Assembly: GCA_021202515.1 (NCBI GenBank)
Contig: JAJQCW010000023.1
Span: 15,643 to 65,276, forward strand
DNA from: Clostridiales bacterium
GTDB taxonomy: Bacteria > Bacillota > Clostridia > Oscillospirales > Oscillospiraceae
DNA length: 49,634 bases
Reading direction: 5' to 3'
Shown here: positions 7,749 through 15,419 of the stretch, in pieces
Numbering within the stretch: position 1 is the stretch's first letter
Layout: each line of letters begins with the position of its first letter
Translations under genes and position numbers: made by a program
The notes under the pieces: generated by a model
What the model saw: the letters and a program-made list of their open reading frames with translations, nothing else
Database searches by the model: none
What the model was told of the DNA's origin: nothing

Positions 7749-8966
7749 ATGTCTGCCCTCCGTGATTTGGTGCTGGACGCTCTGAAACAGGCCGATCATA
7801 TTCTTCTCTCCCTCTGTGTCGCCGCCAATTTATTTGGCATCGTACTCATCTACTCCGCGACCCGCTACAGGGCCAGCCTCCATTCCTCCGCCGCGAAGCA
7901 GGCCATCGCCATGTGCATCGGCATTGTGCTCTACTTTGTGGTCAGTCAGCTTGATTTGGAAATGATTTGCAGCAAGTGGAAGTGGCTGCTGGCAGGGGCC
8001 ACCATCTTCCTGCTGCTGCTCATCCCCCTGGGCACCGGCGACGACATGGGCAACCGGGCCTGGATCTCCCTGCCGCTGATCCCCTTCACCCTCCAGCCCG
8101 CCGAGATGGACAAAATCGTCTTTACCATCCTCTTCGCGCAACTGATTTCGTATATCAAGGAAAAGAAGCGGATGAACAACATCGTCTCCGTGATGCTGTT
8201 CTGCGCGGCGCTGCTGTACTTCGTGGGGCTGATCTACGTCATCTCCAGCGATGCGGGCACCTGCCTGATCTACGTGGCGATTTTCGCCGTCATGCTGTGG
8301 GTGGGGGGACTGCATCCTCTGTGGTTCGCGGCGGGCTTCGCCGTCATCGGCTACGGCGGATATCGGCTGTGGAACTACCTGCCGGAGACAAACTACCTGA
8401 AAAAGCGTATCCTCTGCTGCCTGGACCACGACTATGACCCTCTGGGCGTGGGCTTCCAGCAGAGCCGCTCTCTGCTGGCTATCCGCTCCGGCGGTCTCAC
8501 CGGTCAGGGCTATATGCAGGGGGCTATGACCCAGTCCACCATCAACAACAAGCTGTCCCAGCGGTTCAACGACTTCATCTTCTCCTCCTGCTGCGAGGAG
8601 TGGGGACTGCTGGGGGCACTGCTGGTCATCGGTATCCTGACGGCTATTATCCTCCGGTGCATTTACGTGGGCGTCACCGCGCCGGACACCGTCTCCTCTC
8701 TGATGTGCTTCGGCTTCGCCGGCATGTTCATCGCTCAGGTGGGTATCAACATCGGCATGTGCCTCTATATCCTGCCCACCATCGGCCTGACGCTGCCTTT
8801 CTTCAGTCTGGGCGGCACCTCCATCATCACCAACTACGTTATCACGGGCCTGGTTTCCGGGGTCAAGCACCGCAACAAACCGGACTGGCTCAAGAACACC
8901 GCCGCGCCGGAGCCGACCAACGGAACGGCGCGGAAGAGCGTGCTGTTTGTGCCGGGAGGCAGGTAA
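7749..8966 (+). CDS. rodA: SEDS glycosyltransferase, RodA type
   Basis: This 405-residue polytopic membrane protein belongs to the RodA/FtsW/SpoVE family, which polymerises lipid II into peptidoglycan together with a class B PBP. Family features are IYSATRY near residue 35, NRAWISLPLIPFTLQPAE (95-112 region), the extracytoplasmic LLAIRSGGLTGQGYMQG, and TIGLTLPFFSLGGTS near the end. The QPAE motif and the loop following ISLPLIPFTL fit RodA better than FtsW, though SpoVE is not excluded. The ATG at 7749 follows GAGGTGG. The gene is 25 bases upstream of hisB, and the two probably share one transcript ending at the 9616 terminator. No PBP or mreBCD gene is adjacent. Confidence 0.9.
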   Translation: MSALRDLVLDALKQADHILLSLCVAANLFGIVLIYSATRYRASLHSSAAKQAIAMCIGIVLYFVVSQLDLEMICSKWKWLLAGATIFLLLLIPLGTGDDMGNRAWISLPLIPFTLQPAEMDKIVFTILFAQLISYIKEKKRMNNIVSVMLFCAALLYFVGLIYVISSDAGTCLIYVAIFAVMLWVGGLHPLWFAAGFAVIGYGGYRLWNYLPETNYLKKRILCCLDHDYDPLGVGFQQSRSLLAIRSGGLTGQGYMQGAMTQSTINNKLSQRFNDFIFSSCCEEWGLLGALLVIGILTAIILRCIYVGVTAPDTVSSLMCFGFAGMFIAQVGINIGMCLYILPTIGLTLPFFSLGGTSIITNYVITGLVSGVKHRNKPDWLKNTAAPEPTNGTARKSVLFVPGGR

Positions 8967-8991
8967 CTAACAGAACAGGAGGACATTTTTC

Positions 8992-9579
8992 ATGGAACGA
9001 ACCGCAACGGTAGAACGCAACACCAAAGAGACAAAAATCAGCGTGACCCTGAACCTGGACGGTACGGGCAAGAGCGACCTCCACACCAAAATCGGGTTCT
9101 TCGACCATATGCTGGACGGTTTCGCCCGCCACGGCCTGTTTGACCTGGCGGTAGACTGCGACGGCGACACCTGGGTGGACTGCCACCACTCCATCGAGGA
9201 CACCGGCATTGTGCTGGGCACCGCCATCCGCCAGGCGGCGTGGGACAAAAAGGGCATCCGCCGCTACGGGAGCTGTCTTTTGCCCATGGACGAGGCACTG
9301 GTCCTCTGCGCGGTGGACCTGAGCGGGCGGCCCTACCTGGTCTTTGACGGGGGCTTCACCAACCAGAGCGTGGGGGGCATGGACACCCAAATGGCGAAGG
9401 AGTTTTTCTACGCCGTCAGCTACTCCGCCGCCATGAACCTGCACATTAAGGTGCTTTACGGTGAAAACGACCACCACATCATGGAGGCCATGTTTAAGGC
9501 GTTCGCCAAGGCGCTGGACCAGGCCACCCAGTACGACGAACGCATCCAGGACGTGCTGTCCACCAAGGGCAGCCTCTGA
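8992..9579 (+). CDS. hisB: Imidazoleglycerol-phosphate dehydratase
   Basis: HisB (195 residues) dehydrates imidazole glycerol phosphate to imidazole acetol phosphate, the sixth step of histidine synthesis. It is the monofunctional bacterial form, not fused to a phosphatase. The duplicated metal-binding signatures are FFDHMLDGFARHG with DCHHSIEDTG in the first half, and GENDHHIMEAMFKAFAKAL in the second. The length is normal. ATG follows AGGAGGA with ideal spacing. It stands apart from other his genes, directly after rodA, which is an unusual neighbour; the two are probably cotranscribed. Confidence 0.97.
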   Translation: MERTATVERNTKETKISVTLNLDGTGKSDLHTKIGFFDHMLDGFARHGLFDLAVDCDGDTWVDCHHSIEDTGIVLGTAIRQAAWDKKGIRRYGSCLLPMDEALVLCAVDLSGRPYLVFDGGFTNQSVGGMDTQMAKEFFYAVSYSAAMNLHIKVLYGENDHHIMEAMFKAFAKALDQATQYDERIQDVLSTKGSL

Positions 9580-9615
9580 GCCTGTCAAAGGCTGGCGCGC
9601 ACCCAAAATTGCACG

Positions 9616-9655
9616 AAAAAGAAGGCTTTCCCGGTTTGGGAGAGCCTTCTCTTTT
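9616..9655. terminator. Bidirectional terminator, hisB / YjiH gene
   Basis: The stem GAAGGCTTTCCC/GGGAGAGCCTTC has one mismatch, with A residues before and CTTTT after. It sits between convergent genes and can act on both strands. Confidence 0.85.
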
Positions 9656-9680
9656 GCTCATTTAGCTGAAAACTGTGCGT

Positions 9681-11027
9681 TTACCCCACGAACAGGTTCG
9701 CAAGCAGCACCAAAATGGGAATGGCGATGAGGGTGCGCTCCAGGAAAATGACGAACAGCTTCCACAGGTTCAGGGGAATTTCGCTCTTGATGATGATGGT
9801 GCCCACCTCGGTCAGGTAGATGATCTGCACCAGGGACAGCGCGCCGATGATGAACTTGGTCTTGACCGACTCCACACCGCCGATGAGCAGGGCGGGAATG
9901 AACATATCCATGAAACCCACCAGGGTCGCCGGGGCCACCGTCGCGGCCTCCGCGACGCCGAACACCTGGAGGTACAGCCGCATGGGGTAGGACAGCCAGT
10001 TAAACACCGGGGTATAGGTGGCGATGATGAGCGCCACGGTGCCCCAGGCGATGACGATGGGGATCAGGTCAAAGAGCATACCCATGACCACTTCCATGCC
10101 GCCTTCCAGAATGTTTTTGACGTGGAAGCTCTCAGCCCGCTTGCAGCCCAGCTCCACCGCGTAGGCGAGACGACCCTTCTCCGGGGGCACGTCCTCCACC
10201 AACTGCTGGCCCACCTGCTCCTGGTAGGTGTCCGGCAGGGTGCGGATGGGCGGGATGCGGGCGATGATGACCGCCAGCACCACACCGGTGATGCAGATGC
10301 TGAGATAAAACGCAGGGAACAGGTTGGAAATCCCCACAGTGGTGGCCACCAGCAGGCAGAAGGGAATGGACACCAGGGAGAAGTTGGTCATGATATAGCC
10401 CGCCTCCCGCTTGGTGTAGAAGCCCCGCATATACTGCTCGCGGGTCAGGATTGCGGCGGCGTTGGACGCGCCGAACCAAGAGGCGATCAGGTCGATGGAG
10501 GCCCGGCCCGGCACCTTGAACAAGGGATGGACCACCGGGCGCAAAATCACGCCGAAGAACTCCATAATGCCGCAGTCCGTCAGGAAGGGCATCAGGAAGC
10601 TAAAGCTCAACACGATGCAGACCAGCGTACAGCACAGGTCCACCATAGACGCGCCGGTGTCCGCCGAGAGCACCCACTCCGGGCCAAAGCCCAGCACCAC
10701 CATGCAGGCGATGACCATGCCCAGCTCCTTGGAAATCAGGTAGAAGGGGGTGGCGGAAAAGCCTTTTTTCAGATAGTTGTTGTTCTGAATCCAGTCCGGC
10801 TTGCAGATGAAGTTGTACAGGGTCAGCACGCCGGAAATAATCATCAGCACCATCAAAACATAGGGCAGAGACGCGCCAAACAGGTTTTTCAGGAAGGATT
10901 TGATGTAGTCCAGCAGAGTGGTGAAGCTGTCCCCCTGGGGGATGGGGACCAGGAACATCAGGATGCCGAAGGCGGAGCCGAAAATAAATTTCAGCAGGTT
11001 TTTGGTGGTGATCTTCTTCTCTCTCAT
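9681..11027 (-). CDS. YjiH-family membrane protein (Gate domain)
   Basis: This 448-residue integral membrane protein has about ten hydrophobic segments and the nucleoside-recognition Gate-type organisation of the YjiH family. Recognisable parts are FLVPIPQGDSFT near the start, SFLMPFLTDCGIMEFFG in the middle, WFGASNAAAILTREQYMRG, and LTEVGTIIIKSEIP near the end. YjiH proteins are presumed transporters with no firmly known substrate. The gene is third in an operon, 13 bases after the dehydrogenase, following an aminotransferase. This suggests it moves the substrate or product of that pathway, which is inference. The ATG follows GGAGAGAACC. Confidence 0.88.
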   Translation of the reverse strand: MREKKITTKNLLKFIFGSAFGILMFLVPIPQGDSFTTLLDYIKSFLKNLFGASLPYVLMVLMIISGVLTLYNFICKPDWIQNNNYLKKGFSATPFYLISKELGMVIACMVVLGFGPEWVLSADTGASMVDLCCTLVCIVLSFSFLMPFLTDCGIMEFFGVILRPVVHPLFKVPGRASIDLIASWFGASNAAAILTREQYMRGFYTKREAGYIMTNFSLVSIPFCLLVATTVGISNLFPAFYLSICITGVVLAVIIARIPPIRTLPDTYQEQVGQQLVEDVPPEKGRLAYAVELGCKRAESFHVKNILEGGMEVVMGMLFDLIPIVIAWGTVALIIATYTPVFNWLSYPMRLYLQVFGVAEAATVAPATLVGFMDMFIPALLIGGVESVKTKFIIGALSLVQIIYLTEVGTIIIKSEIPLNLWKLFVIFLERTLIAIPILVLLANLFVG

Positions 11028-11040
11028 GTGGTTCTCTCCT

Positions 11041-12108
11041 TTATAATGTTTCGACTAATTCCATTGCGGAATAAATCATCTCCTCAGACACCGGATAGGG
11101 AATGTGTTCCATATCCGGCCCGGTCACCGTCTCCCGCAGCACCGGGGCCAGGGTCGCCCGGTCCAGGGAAACTCCCATCTCCGCCAGGGTGGTGCGGATG
11201 CCCAGCCCTTGCAGCAGGATTTTCAGCCGGGCGGCCTCGACTAAATCGCCGTCCACTGCCAACTGCACCAGCACCCCATAGGCCACCACGTTGCCGTGGA
11301 GGTTTTCCTCCTCGAAGCCCGGCAGCAGCACCAATCCGTAATAAACGGAGTGGGCGATGGCACAGTTGTAGTCGTCCAGCACCAGCAGGGAGACCAGCCC
11401 GGTGCTGACGATAACCGCCAGGACTGCCTGTTCCAAGGCGTAAGAGACCCGGTGGCTGCGGCAGTCGTTCAGGGCGCGGACGCCGTACTCCCTCAGGGGC
11501 TGGTAACACAGGTTGCTGATTTCCCGGCCCAGGGCGGAGCTGTGGGCCAGCTCGTCCCCCCGCGCCGCGAAGTGACACTCAAAGTGCTTGCCGATGGTGT
11601 CGCCCATCCCCGCCCGGAGGTACTCCGCCGGGGTGTTGGCGATGACTTTCAACTGAATGAAACAGTGCCGGGGCGGGCGGTCATAGTAATAAAAGTGGTC
11701 AAATCTGCCGTCCTCCCGGTAGACCACGGACAGGGCGGTGTAGGCGGCGCAGGTGGCCGCGATGGTGGGAAAGGTAAAGACAGGCAAGCCCGCCTCCCAG
11801 GCCGCACCCTTGGCGGTGTCCAGGGCCTTACCGCCGCCCATGCCAAAAATCATGTCCGCCGAAAGCGCCTTTGCACGCGCCGCCCAGCGGTGAATGTTGT
11901 CCAGGGTGCAGTCTGCGCCAAAAACCACGGTATCCACGATGTCCAGCCCGCTGCCCCGGAGGGCTGCGGTCAGCGCATCACCAGCGGCAGCCAACGCCCG
12001 CTCTCCGCCGATGAGCAGCACGCGGGAGCCGTAGGGCACGCACACGTCAGGCACTTTGTCGTAGACCCGCTCCCCCACGGAGTAGTTGCAGAAAAACACC
12101 TGGTTCAT
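11041..12108 (-). CDS. Iron/zinc alcohol dehydrogenase, GldA-like
   Basis: This 355-residue NAD(P)-dependent dehydrogenase belongs to the glycerol dehydrogenase branch of the metal-dependent alcohol dehydrogenases. The dinucleotide site is FGMGGGKALDTAK (88-100) and FPTIAATCAA (113-122). Metal ligands by family pattern are Asp170 (GMGDTIGKHFE), His253 (AIAHS) and His271 (NLHGNVVAYG). Its ATG overlaps the aminotransferase stop (ATGA), so translation is coupled. Glycerol may not be its substrate: the partner aminotransferase yields 2-oxo acids, and reduction of such an acid is a reasonable inference. Sequence alone does not decide between glycerol, glycerol-1-phosphate and hydroxy-acid activity. 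Confidence 0.88.
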   Translation of the reverse strand: MNQVFFCNYSVGERVYDKVPDVCVPYGSRVLLIGGERALAAAGDALTAALRGSGLDIVDTVVFGADCTLDNIHRWAARAKALSADMIFGMGGGKALDTAKGAAWEAGLPVFTFPTIAATCAAYTALSVVYREDGRFDHFYYYDRPPRHCFIQLKVIANTPAEYLRAGMGDTIGKHFECHFAARGDELAHSSALGREISNLCYQPLREYGVRALNDCRSHRVSYALEQAVLAVIVSTGLVSLLVLDDYNCAIAHSVYYGLVLLPGFEEENLHGNVVAYGVLVQLAVDGDLVEAARLKILLQGLGIRTTLAEMGVSLDRATLAPVLRETVTGPDMEHIPYPVSEEMIYSAMELVETL

Positions 12109-13283
12109 TTGACCAGCGCCTCCATTTTTGTGAGCCGCCGAATGACCTCCTCCAGGGTGGATTCCTCCCGGGCGAAGTGGAGCCGGATGTAGTTGTTGAT
12201 GGGTTCCCGGAAGAAGCTGGAGCCAGGCACCGCCGCCACGCCCACGTGCTGGATCATCCACTCGCAGAACTGCAAGTCGGTGTAACCGGCAAACATGGGC
12301 AGGTCCAGGAACTCCTGGATGTCCACCATGACGAAATAAGTGCCCTGGGGGACGTTATGTTTCAGCCCCGCCCGGTCCAGCCCCGCCAGGAAGAAGTCCC
12401 GCTTTTGGGTGTAGGTCTCCCGCAGGGCGTCGTAATAACTCTGGTCGAACCGCAGGCCCACCGTGGCCGCCTCCTGCAAGGGCGCAGCCGCGCCCACGGT
12501 CAGGAAGTCGTGAACCTTTTTGGCGTTCTCCACCACTTCCGCCGGCCCGATCAGGTAGCCCAGCCGCCAGCCGGTGATGGAATAGGTCTTGGAGAGGGAG
12601 TTGCAGGTGATGGTGTTGTCGTACATCCCCGGCAGGGCCGCCATGCAGGTGTGATGATAGGGGGCGTAGACCATATGCTCATAGACCTCGTCGGTGATGA
12701 CGTAAGCGTCGTACTGCACCGCCAGCCTGCCGATGGCCAGCAGCTCCTCTTCGGTAAACACCTTGCCGCAGGGGTTAGAGGGGTTGCAGACCACAATGGC
12801 CTTGGCCCCCTGCCGAAAACCGTCCTCCACCAGGGAGATGTCGAAGTTGTACTCCGGCGGCACCAGGGGAACGTAAATCGGCTCCGCGCCGGAGAGAATG
12901 GCGTCCGCGCCGTAGTTCTCGTAGAAGGGTGAGAACACCAGCACCTTGTCGCCGGGGTTGCACACCGTCATCATGGCGCACATCATGGCCTCGGTGCCGC
13001 CGCAGGTCACAACGATCTCCGTCTCCGGGTCGATGGTCCTGCCGATGGCTCTGCCCTGCTTTTCCGCCAGGGCCTGACGGAAGTTCTCCGCCCCGTAGGT
13101 GATGGAATACTGGTGGGGTCCGGCGTAGGCGGCCTTTGCCAGCGCGTCCAGAATGGGCTTGGGCGGGTCGAAGTCCGGGAAGCCCTGGGACAGGTTAATC
13201 GCGCCATAGTGGTCGCTGATGCGGGTCATGCGGCGGATGACCGAATCGGTGAAGGTTCCTACTCGTTTGCTGAGCTGCGGCAT
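12105..13283 (-). CDS. Class I PLP-dependent aminotransferase
   Basis: This 392-residue fold-type I aminotransferase transfers an amino group between an amino acid and a 2-oxo acid. PLP-site residues by family pattern are Asn170 (NPSNPCGK), Asp198 (ITDEVYEHM), Lys232 (NSLSKTYSITGWRLGY) and the substrate carboxylate Arg near the end (NNYIRLHFA). The N-terminal INLSQGFPDFDPP and GPHQYSITYG place it near the kynurenine/methionine aminotransferase group (YbdL/KAT-like). It is the first gene of a three-gene operon with a coupled dehydrogenase and a YjiH-type membrane protein. Its promoter carries a short inverted repeat over the -10 box, suggesting repression. Confidence 0.93.
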   Translation of the reverse strand: MPQLSKRVGTFTDSVIRRMTRISDHYGAINLSQGFPDFDPPKPILDALAKAAYAGPHQYSITYGAENFRQALAEKQGRAIGRTIDPETEIVVTCGGTEAMMCAMMTVCNPGDKVLVFSPFYENYGADAILSGAEPIYVPLVPPEYNFDISLVEDGFRQGAKAIVVCNPSNPCGKVFTEEELLAIGRLAVQYDAYVITDEVYEHMVYAPYHHTCMAALPGMYDNTITCNSLSKTYSITGWRLGYLIGPAEVVENAKKVHDFLTVGAAAPLQEAATVGLRFDQSYYDALRETYTQKRDFFLAGLDRAGLKHNVPQGTYFVMVDIQEFLDLPMFAGYTDLQFCEWMIQHVGVAAVPGSSFFREPINNYIRLHFAREESTLEEVIRRLTKMEALVK

Positions 13284-13351
13284 TTGAAACTTCCTCTCTC
13301 ATCTCGTTTTTTCAATTATCAAGGGTTGCCCTTGCTTTTTTACCATAACAA

Positions 13352-13384
13352 TGATAGCATAAACTATCACAGCAAATCCGTCAA
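13352..13384 (-). promoter_or_regulatory. Promoter and operator-like repeat, aminotransferase
   Basis: On the minus strand, TTGACG (13379-13384) and TATGCT (13356-13361) are separated by 17 bases. The inverted repeat TGATAG-N6-CTATCA (13352-13369) covers the -10 box, as a repressor site would. A second repeat, CAAGGG-TTG-CCCTTG, lies at 13320-13334, in the leader. Confidence 0.7.
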
Positions 13385-13468
13385 GAACAAACCATTGCGC
13401 TTCCCCGCCCTTTTTTCCGGTTTTGCGCGAAATCGGGGGCGCTGACAGCACAGATGGAAGGTGACACG

Positions 13469-14005
13469 ATGTCCCTGAAAAACACCAGCAAATATCTGAG
13501 TCTGATTCTGCGCCACCATCCGGAGATCGTCGGCATCACCCTGGATGAACACGGGTGGGCGGAGGTGGACGAGCTGATTGCCGGGGTCAGCCGCACCCAT
13601 CCCCTGACCACGGAGACGTTGGAGCAAATCGTCCGGGAGGACGAAAAACAGCGGTACTCCTTCAACGAGGACAAGACCTTCATCCGGGCCAACCAGGGCC
13701 ACTCGGTCCCGGTGGATGTGGATCTGGAGGAGCTGGAACCGCCGGAAATCCTCTACCACGGGACGGGGCAGAAGTCCACCGACTCCATCGACGCCCAGGG
13801 GCTGCTGCCCATGTCCCGGCTGTACGTCCACCTCTCGGCGGATTACGCCACGGCGAAGAAGGTGGGCCAGCGCCACGGCAAGCCGGTGGTGTACCGGGTC
13901 CTCAGCGGCAAAATGCACGGGGATGGGATAAAATTCTACCGGAGCGTCAACGGCGTGTGGCTGACAAAGGCAGTTCCCGCCCGCTATCTTGAGAAAATCA
14001 TCTGA
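13469..14005 (+). CDS. kptA: RNA 2'-phosphotransferase (Tpt1/KptA)
   Basis: KptA (178 residues) moves an internal RNA 2'-phosphate to NAD+, giving ADP-ribose 1'',2''-cyclic phosphate; in eukaryotes this completes tRNA splicing. The N-terminal winged-helix part contains SKYLSLILRHHPE and the EHGWAEVDEL motif, and the ADP-ribosyl transfer domain contains ILYHGTGQKS, YVHLSAD and GKPVVYRV. The ATG at 13469 follows GGAAGGTG; an in-frame ATG at 13454 overlaps that ribosome site and is less likely. Bacterial KptA is active in the laboratory but lacks a known substrate, and no tRNA ligase or splicing gene is nearby. It appears to be monocistronic. Confidence 0.95.
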   Translation: MSLKNTSKYLSLILRHHPEIVGITLDEHGWAEVDELIAGVSRTHPLTTETLEQIVREDEKQRYSFNEDKTFIRANQGHSVPVDVDLEELEPPEILYHGTGQKSTDSIDAQGLLPMSRLYVHLSADYATAKKVGQRHGKPVVYRVLSGKMHGDGIKFYRSVNGVWLTKAVPARYLEKII

Positions 14006-14022
14006 AAATCGGTCAAACCCTC

Positions 14023-14051
14023 TTGAATTGCGCCTCTTTTTCCGTTACACT
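14023..14051 (+). promoter_or_regulatory. Promoter of the EetA/EetB-like pair
   Basis: TTGAAT and TACACT are separated by 17 bases, just after the kptA stop. Confidence 0.75.
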
Positions 14052-14124
14052 AAGAGGCGGCGGAGGTAGCCGGGACTAACCCGGCGGATTTCCCGCCAGC
14101 TTTCATCATAAAAGGAGTTCCTTT
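14052..14124 (+). other. GC-rich structured 5' leader
   Basis: The leader can form GCCGGG-ACTAA-CCCGGC (14069-14085). It can also form GGCGG/CCGCC (14083-14087 with 14093-14097), which uses three of the same bases, so the two hairpins exclude each other. The ribosome site AAAGGAG follows at about 14111. It matches no riboswitch that I recognise. Confidence 0.4.
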
Positions 14125-14529
14125 ATGCGCGAAGATAAAACGCCTCTCAAAAAACGATATGACCTGCTCCTGCTGGGCGCGCTGGTGCTAGTGGGGCTGG
14201 GACTGACGGCCTTCGTGCTGCTGTCCCGGATGAACAGCGCCAGCGACGGCCTGACCGTCACCATCCGCCAGGACAACGAGGTGGTGGCCACCCTCCCGCT
14301 GGACGAGGACGCCACCTATGCCGTCCAGAGCGAGGACGGCGGCACCACCAATCTGGTGGTCATCGAGGACGGTACGGTTCACATGGAGGAGGCCGACTGC
14401 CCCGACCAGCTCTGTGTCAAGCAGGGCAAGATCCGCTACGCCGGGGACAGCCTGATTTGCCTGCCCAACCGGGTTGTAGTGGAGATCAGCGGCGAGGACG
14501 ACCAGGCGCTGGACGCGGTGGCAAAATGA
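14125..14529 (+). CDS. NusG domain II membrane protein (EetA-like)
   Basis: This 134-residue protein has one N-terminal transmembrane helix (about 13-34, LLLLGALVLVGLGLTAFVLL) and an extracytoplasmic NusG domain II fold. The hallmark is the cysteine-containing stretch EEADCPDQLCVKQGKI (two Cys), followed by ICLPNRVVVEI. In family terms this is PF07009, the same type as EetA of flavin-based extracellular electron transfer in Listeria. It is followed after 13 bases by a Gx transporter (EetB type), the usual partner. No ApbE, Ndh2 or PplA gene is in the window, so a role in electron transfer is inference. Confidence 0.85.
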   Translation: MREDKTPLKKRYDLLLLGALVLVGLGLTAFVLLSRMNSASDGLTVTIRQDNEVVATLPLDEDATYAVQSEDGGTTNLVVIEDGTVHMEEADCPDQLCVKQGKIRYAGDSLICLPNRVVVEISGEDDQALDAVAK

Positions 14530-14542
14530 CGGAGGTGAGAGG

Positions 14543-15052
14543 ATGAAAACCAGACGGGTGGCTCAATACGGTCTGCTGATTGCGCTGGCTCTGGTGCTGA
14601 GCTATGTGGAGTCGCTGGTCCCGGCGTTTTTCGCCGTACCCGGCGTCAAACTGGGGCTGACCAACCTGGTGGTGATGGTGGCTCTGTACCGCATGGGCAG
14701 CCGGGACGCCATTATCATCAATCTGCTGCGGATTCTGCTGGTGTCCATGACCTTCGGCAACGCCTTTAGCCTGATGTATGCCGCCGCGGGGGGCCTGCTC
14801 TCCGGCGCGGTGATGATTTTGCTGAAACGCACCGGGAAGTTCAAAATGTTGACCGTCAGCATCGCCGGGGGCATCGCCCACAACGTGGGGCAGATCCTCA
14901 TCGCCATGGTGCTGCTGGGCACCTGGCGGGTGTCCTACTACCTGCTGATTCTGTGGTGGAGCGGCCTGGCGGCGGGGTTTGCGATTGGTATCCTCAGCGC
15001 CCAGGTGGTGCGGCGGCTGCCGGAGTCGCTGTTTCAGGGGACGCAGAGGTAA
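14543..15052 (+). CDS. Gx transporter family protein (EetB-like)
   Basis: This 169-residue, five- to six-helix membrane protein resembles the small S-component-like family once called heptaprenyl diphosphate synthase component I (PF07456). Typical segments are VESLVPAFFAVPGVKLGLTN (near 24-43), TFGNAFSLMYAAAGGLLSG, and GGIAHNVGQILIAM. EetB of the flavin electron-transfer locus belongs to this family. It has a good ribosome site (GGAGGTGAGAGG) and is cotranscribed with the NusG-II protein. No prenyl transferase follows, so quinone synthesis is not implied here. The transported molecule is unknown. Confidence 0.85.
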   Translation: MKTRRVAQYGLLIALALVLSYVESLVPAFFAVPGVKLGLTNLVVMVALYRMGSRDAIIINLLRILLVSMTFGNAFSLMYAAAGGLLSGAVMILLKRTGKFKMLTVSIAGGIAHNVGQILIAMVLLGTWRVSYYLLILWWSGLAAGFAIGILSAQVVRRLPESLFQGTQR

Positions 15053-15190
15053 AACAGACTCAATAGAGAAATCTGACTATCCCTTTGAATCAGCCGCGTT
15101 ATTTTGAGTGGCTAGTGATTAGTGGTTAGAAAAGGGTACTTCTAATAGAAATTCTACATCTGCCGTACAAAACTGACATCAGATGACAAG

Positions 15191-15331
15191 CACTATCCCC
15201 TCTTGCCTCCCCTGAAAGGGCAGGGAGGGGCGAAGCCCCGGAAGTGCCGCTTGACGGCGGAAGAGGGCCGCCGCCTTTAGGCGGTGGCGGAGGGGTTTCC
15301 AACGCATGGCTGAGTAGAAGGGATAACCAGA
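15191..15331 (-). repeat. Hairpin-cassette repeat, copy C
   Basis: In minus orientation it reads CTGGTTATCCC, CTCAGCCATG, GGAAACCCCTCCGCC and then the cassettes GCCTAAAGGC, CCGTCAAGCGG, GGGGCTTCGCCCC and CCCTTTCAGGGG, ending GGCAAGAGGGG. It matches copy A closely. The rest of the 15053-15340 spacer holds no gene that I can see. Confidence 0.85.
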
Positions 15332-15340
15332 TAGAGAAAT

Positions 15341-15399
15341 TAAGACCGCAGGGCGGTGGAGTAATTTCCGCAGCCCTGCGGTCTTAGTTTATTCTTTTG
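15341..15399. terminator. Terminator between EetB-like and lactate permease genes
   Basis: The 14-bp stem TAAGACCGCAGGGC/GCCCTGCGGTCTTA (15341-15354 with 15373-15386) is followed by GTTTATTCTTTT on the plus strand and a weaker T-rich tail on the minus strand. It separates convergent genes. Confidence 0.8.
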
Positions 15400-15419
15400 A
15401 CTTTTCCTCTTTGTAGCTT

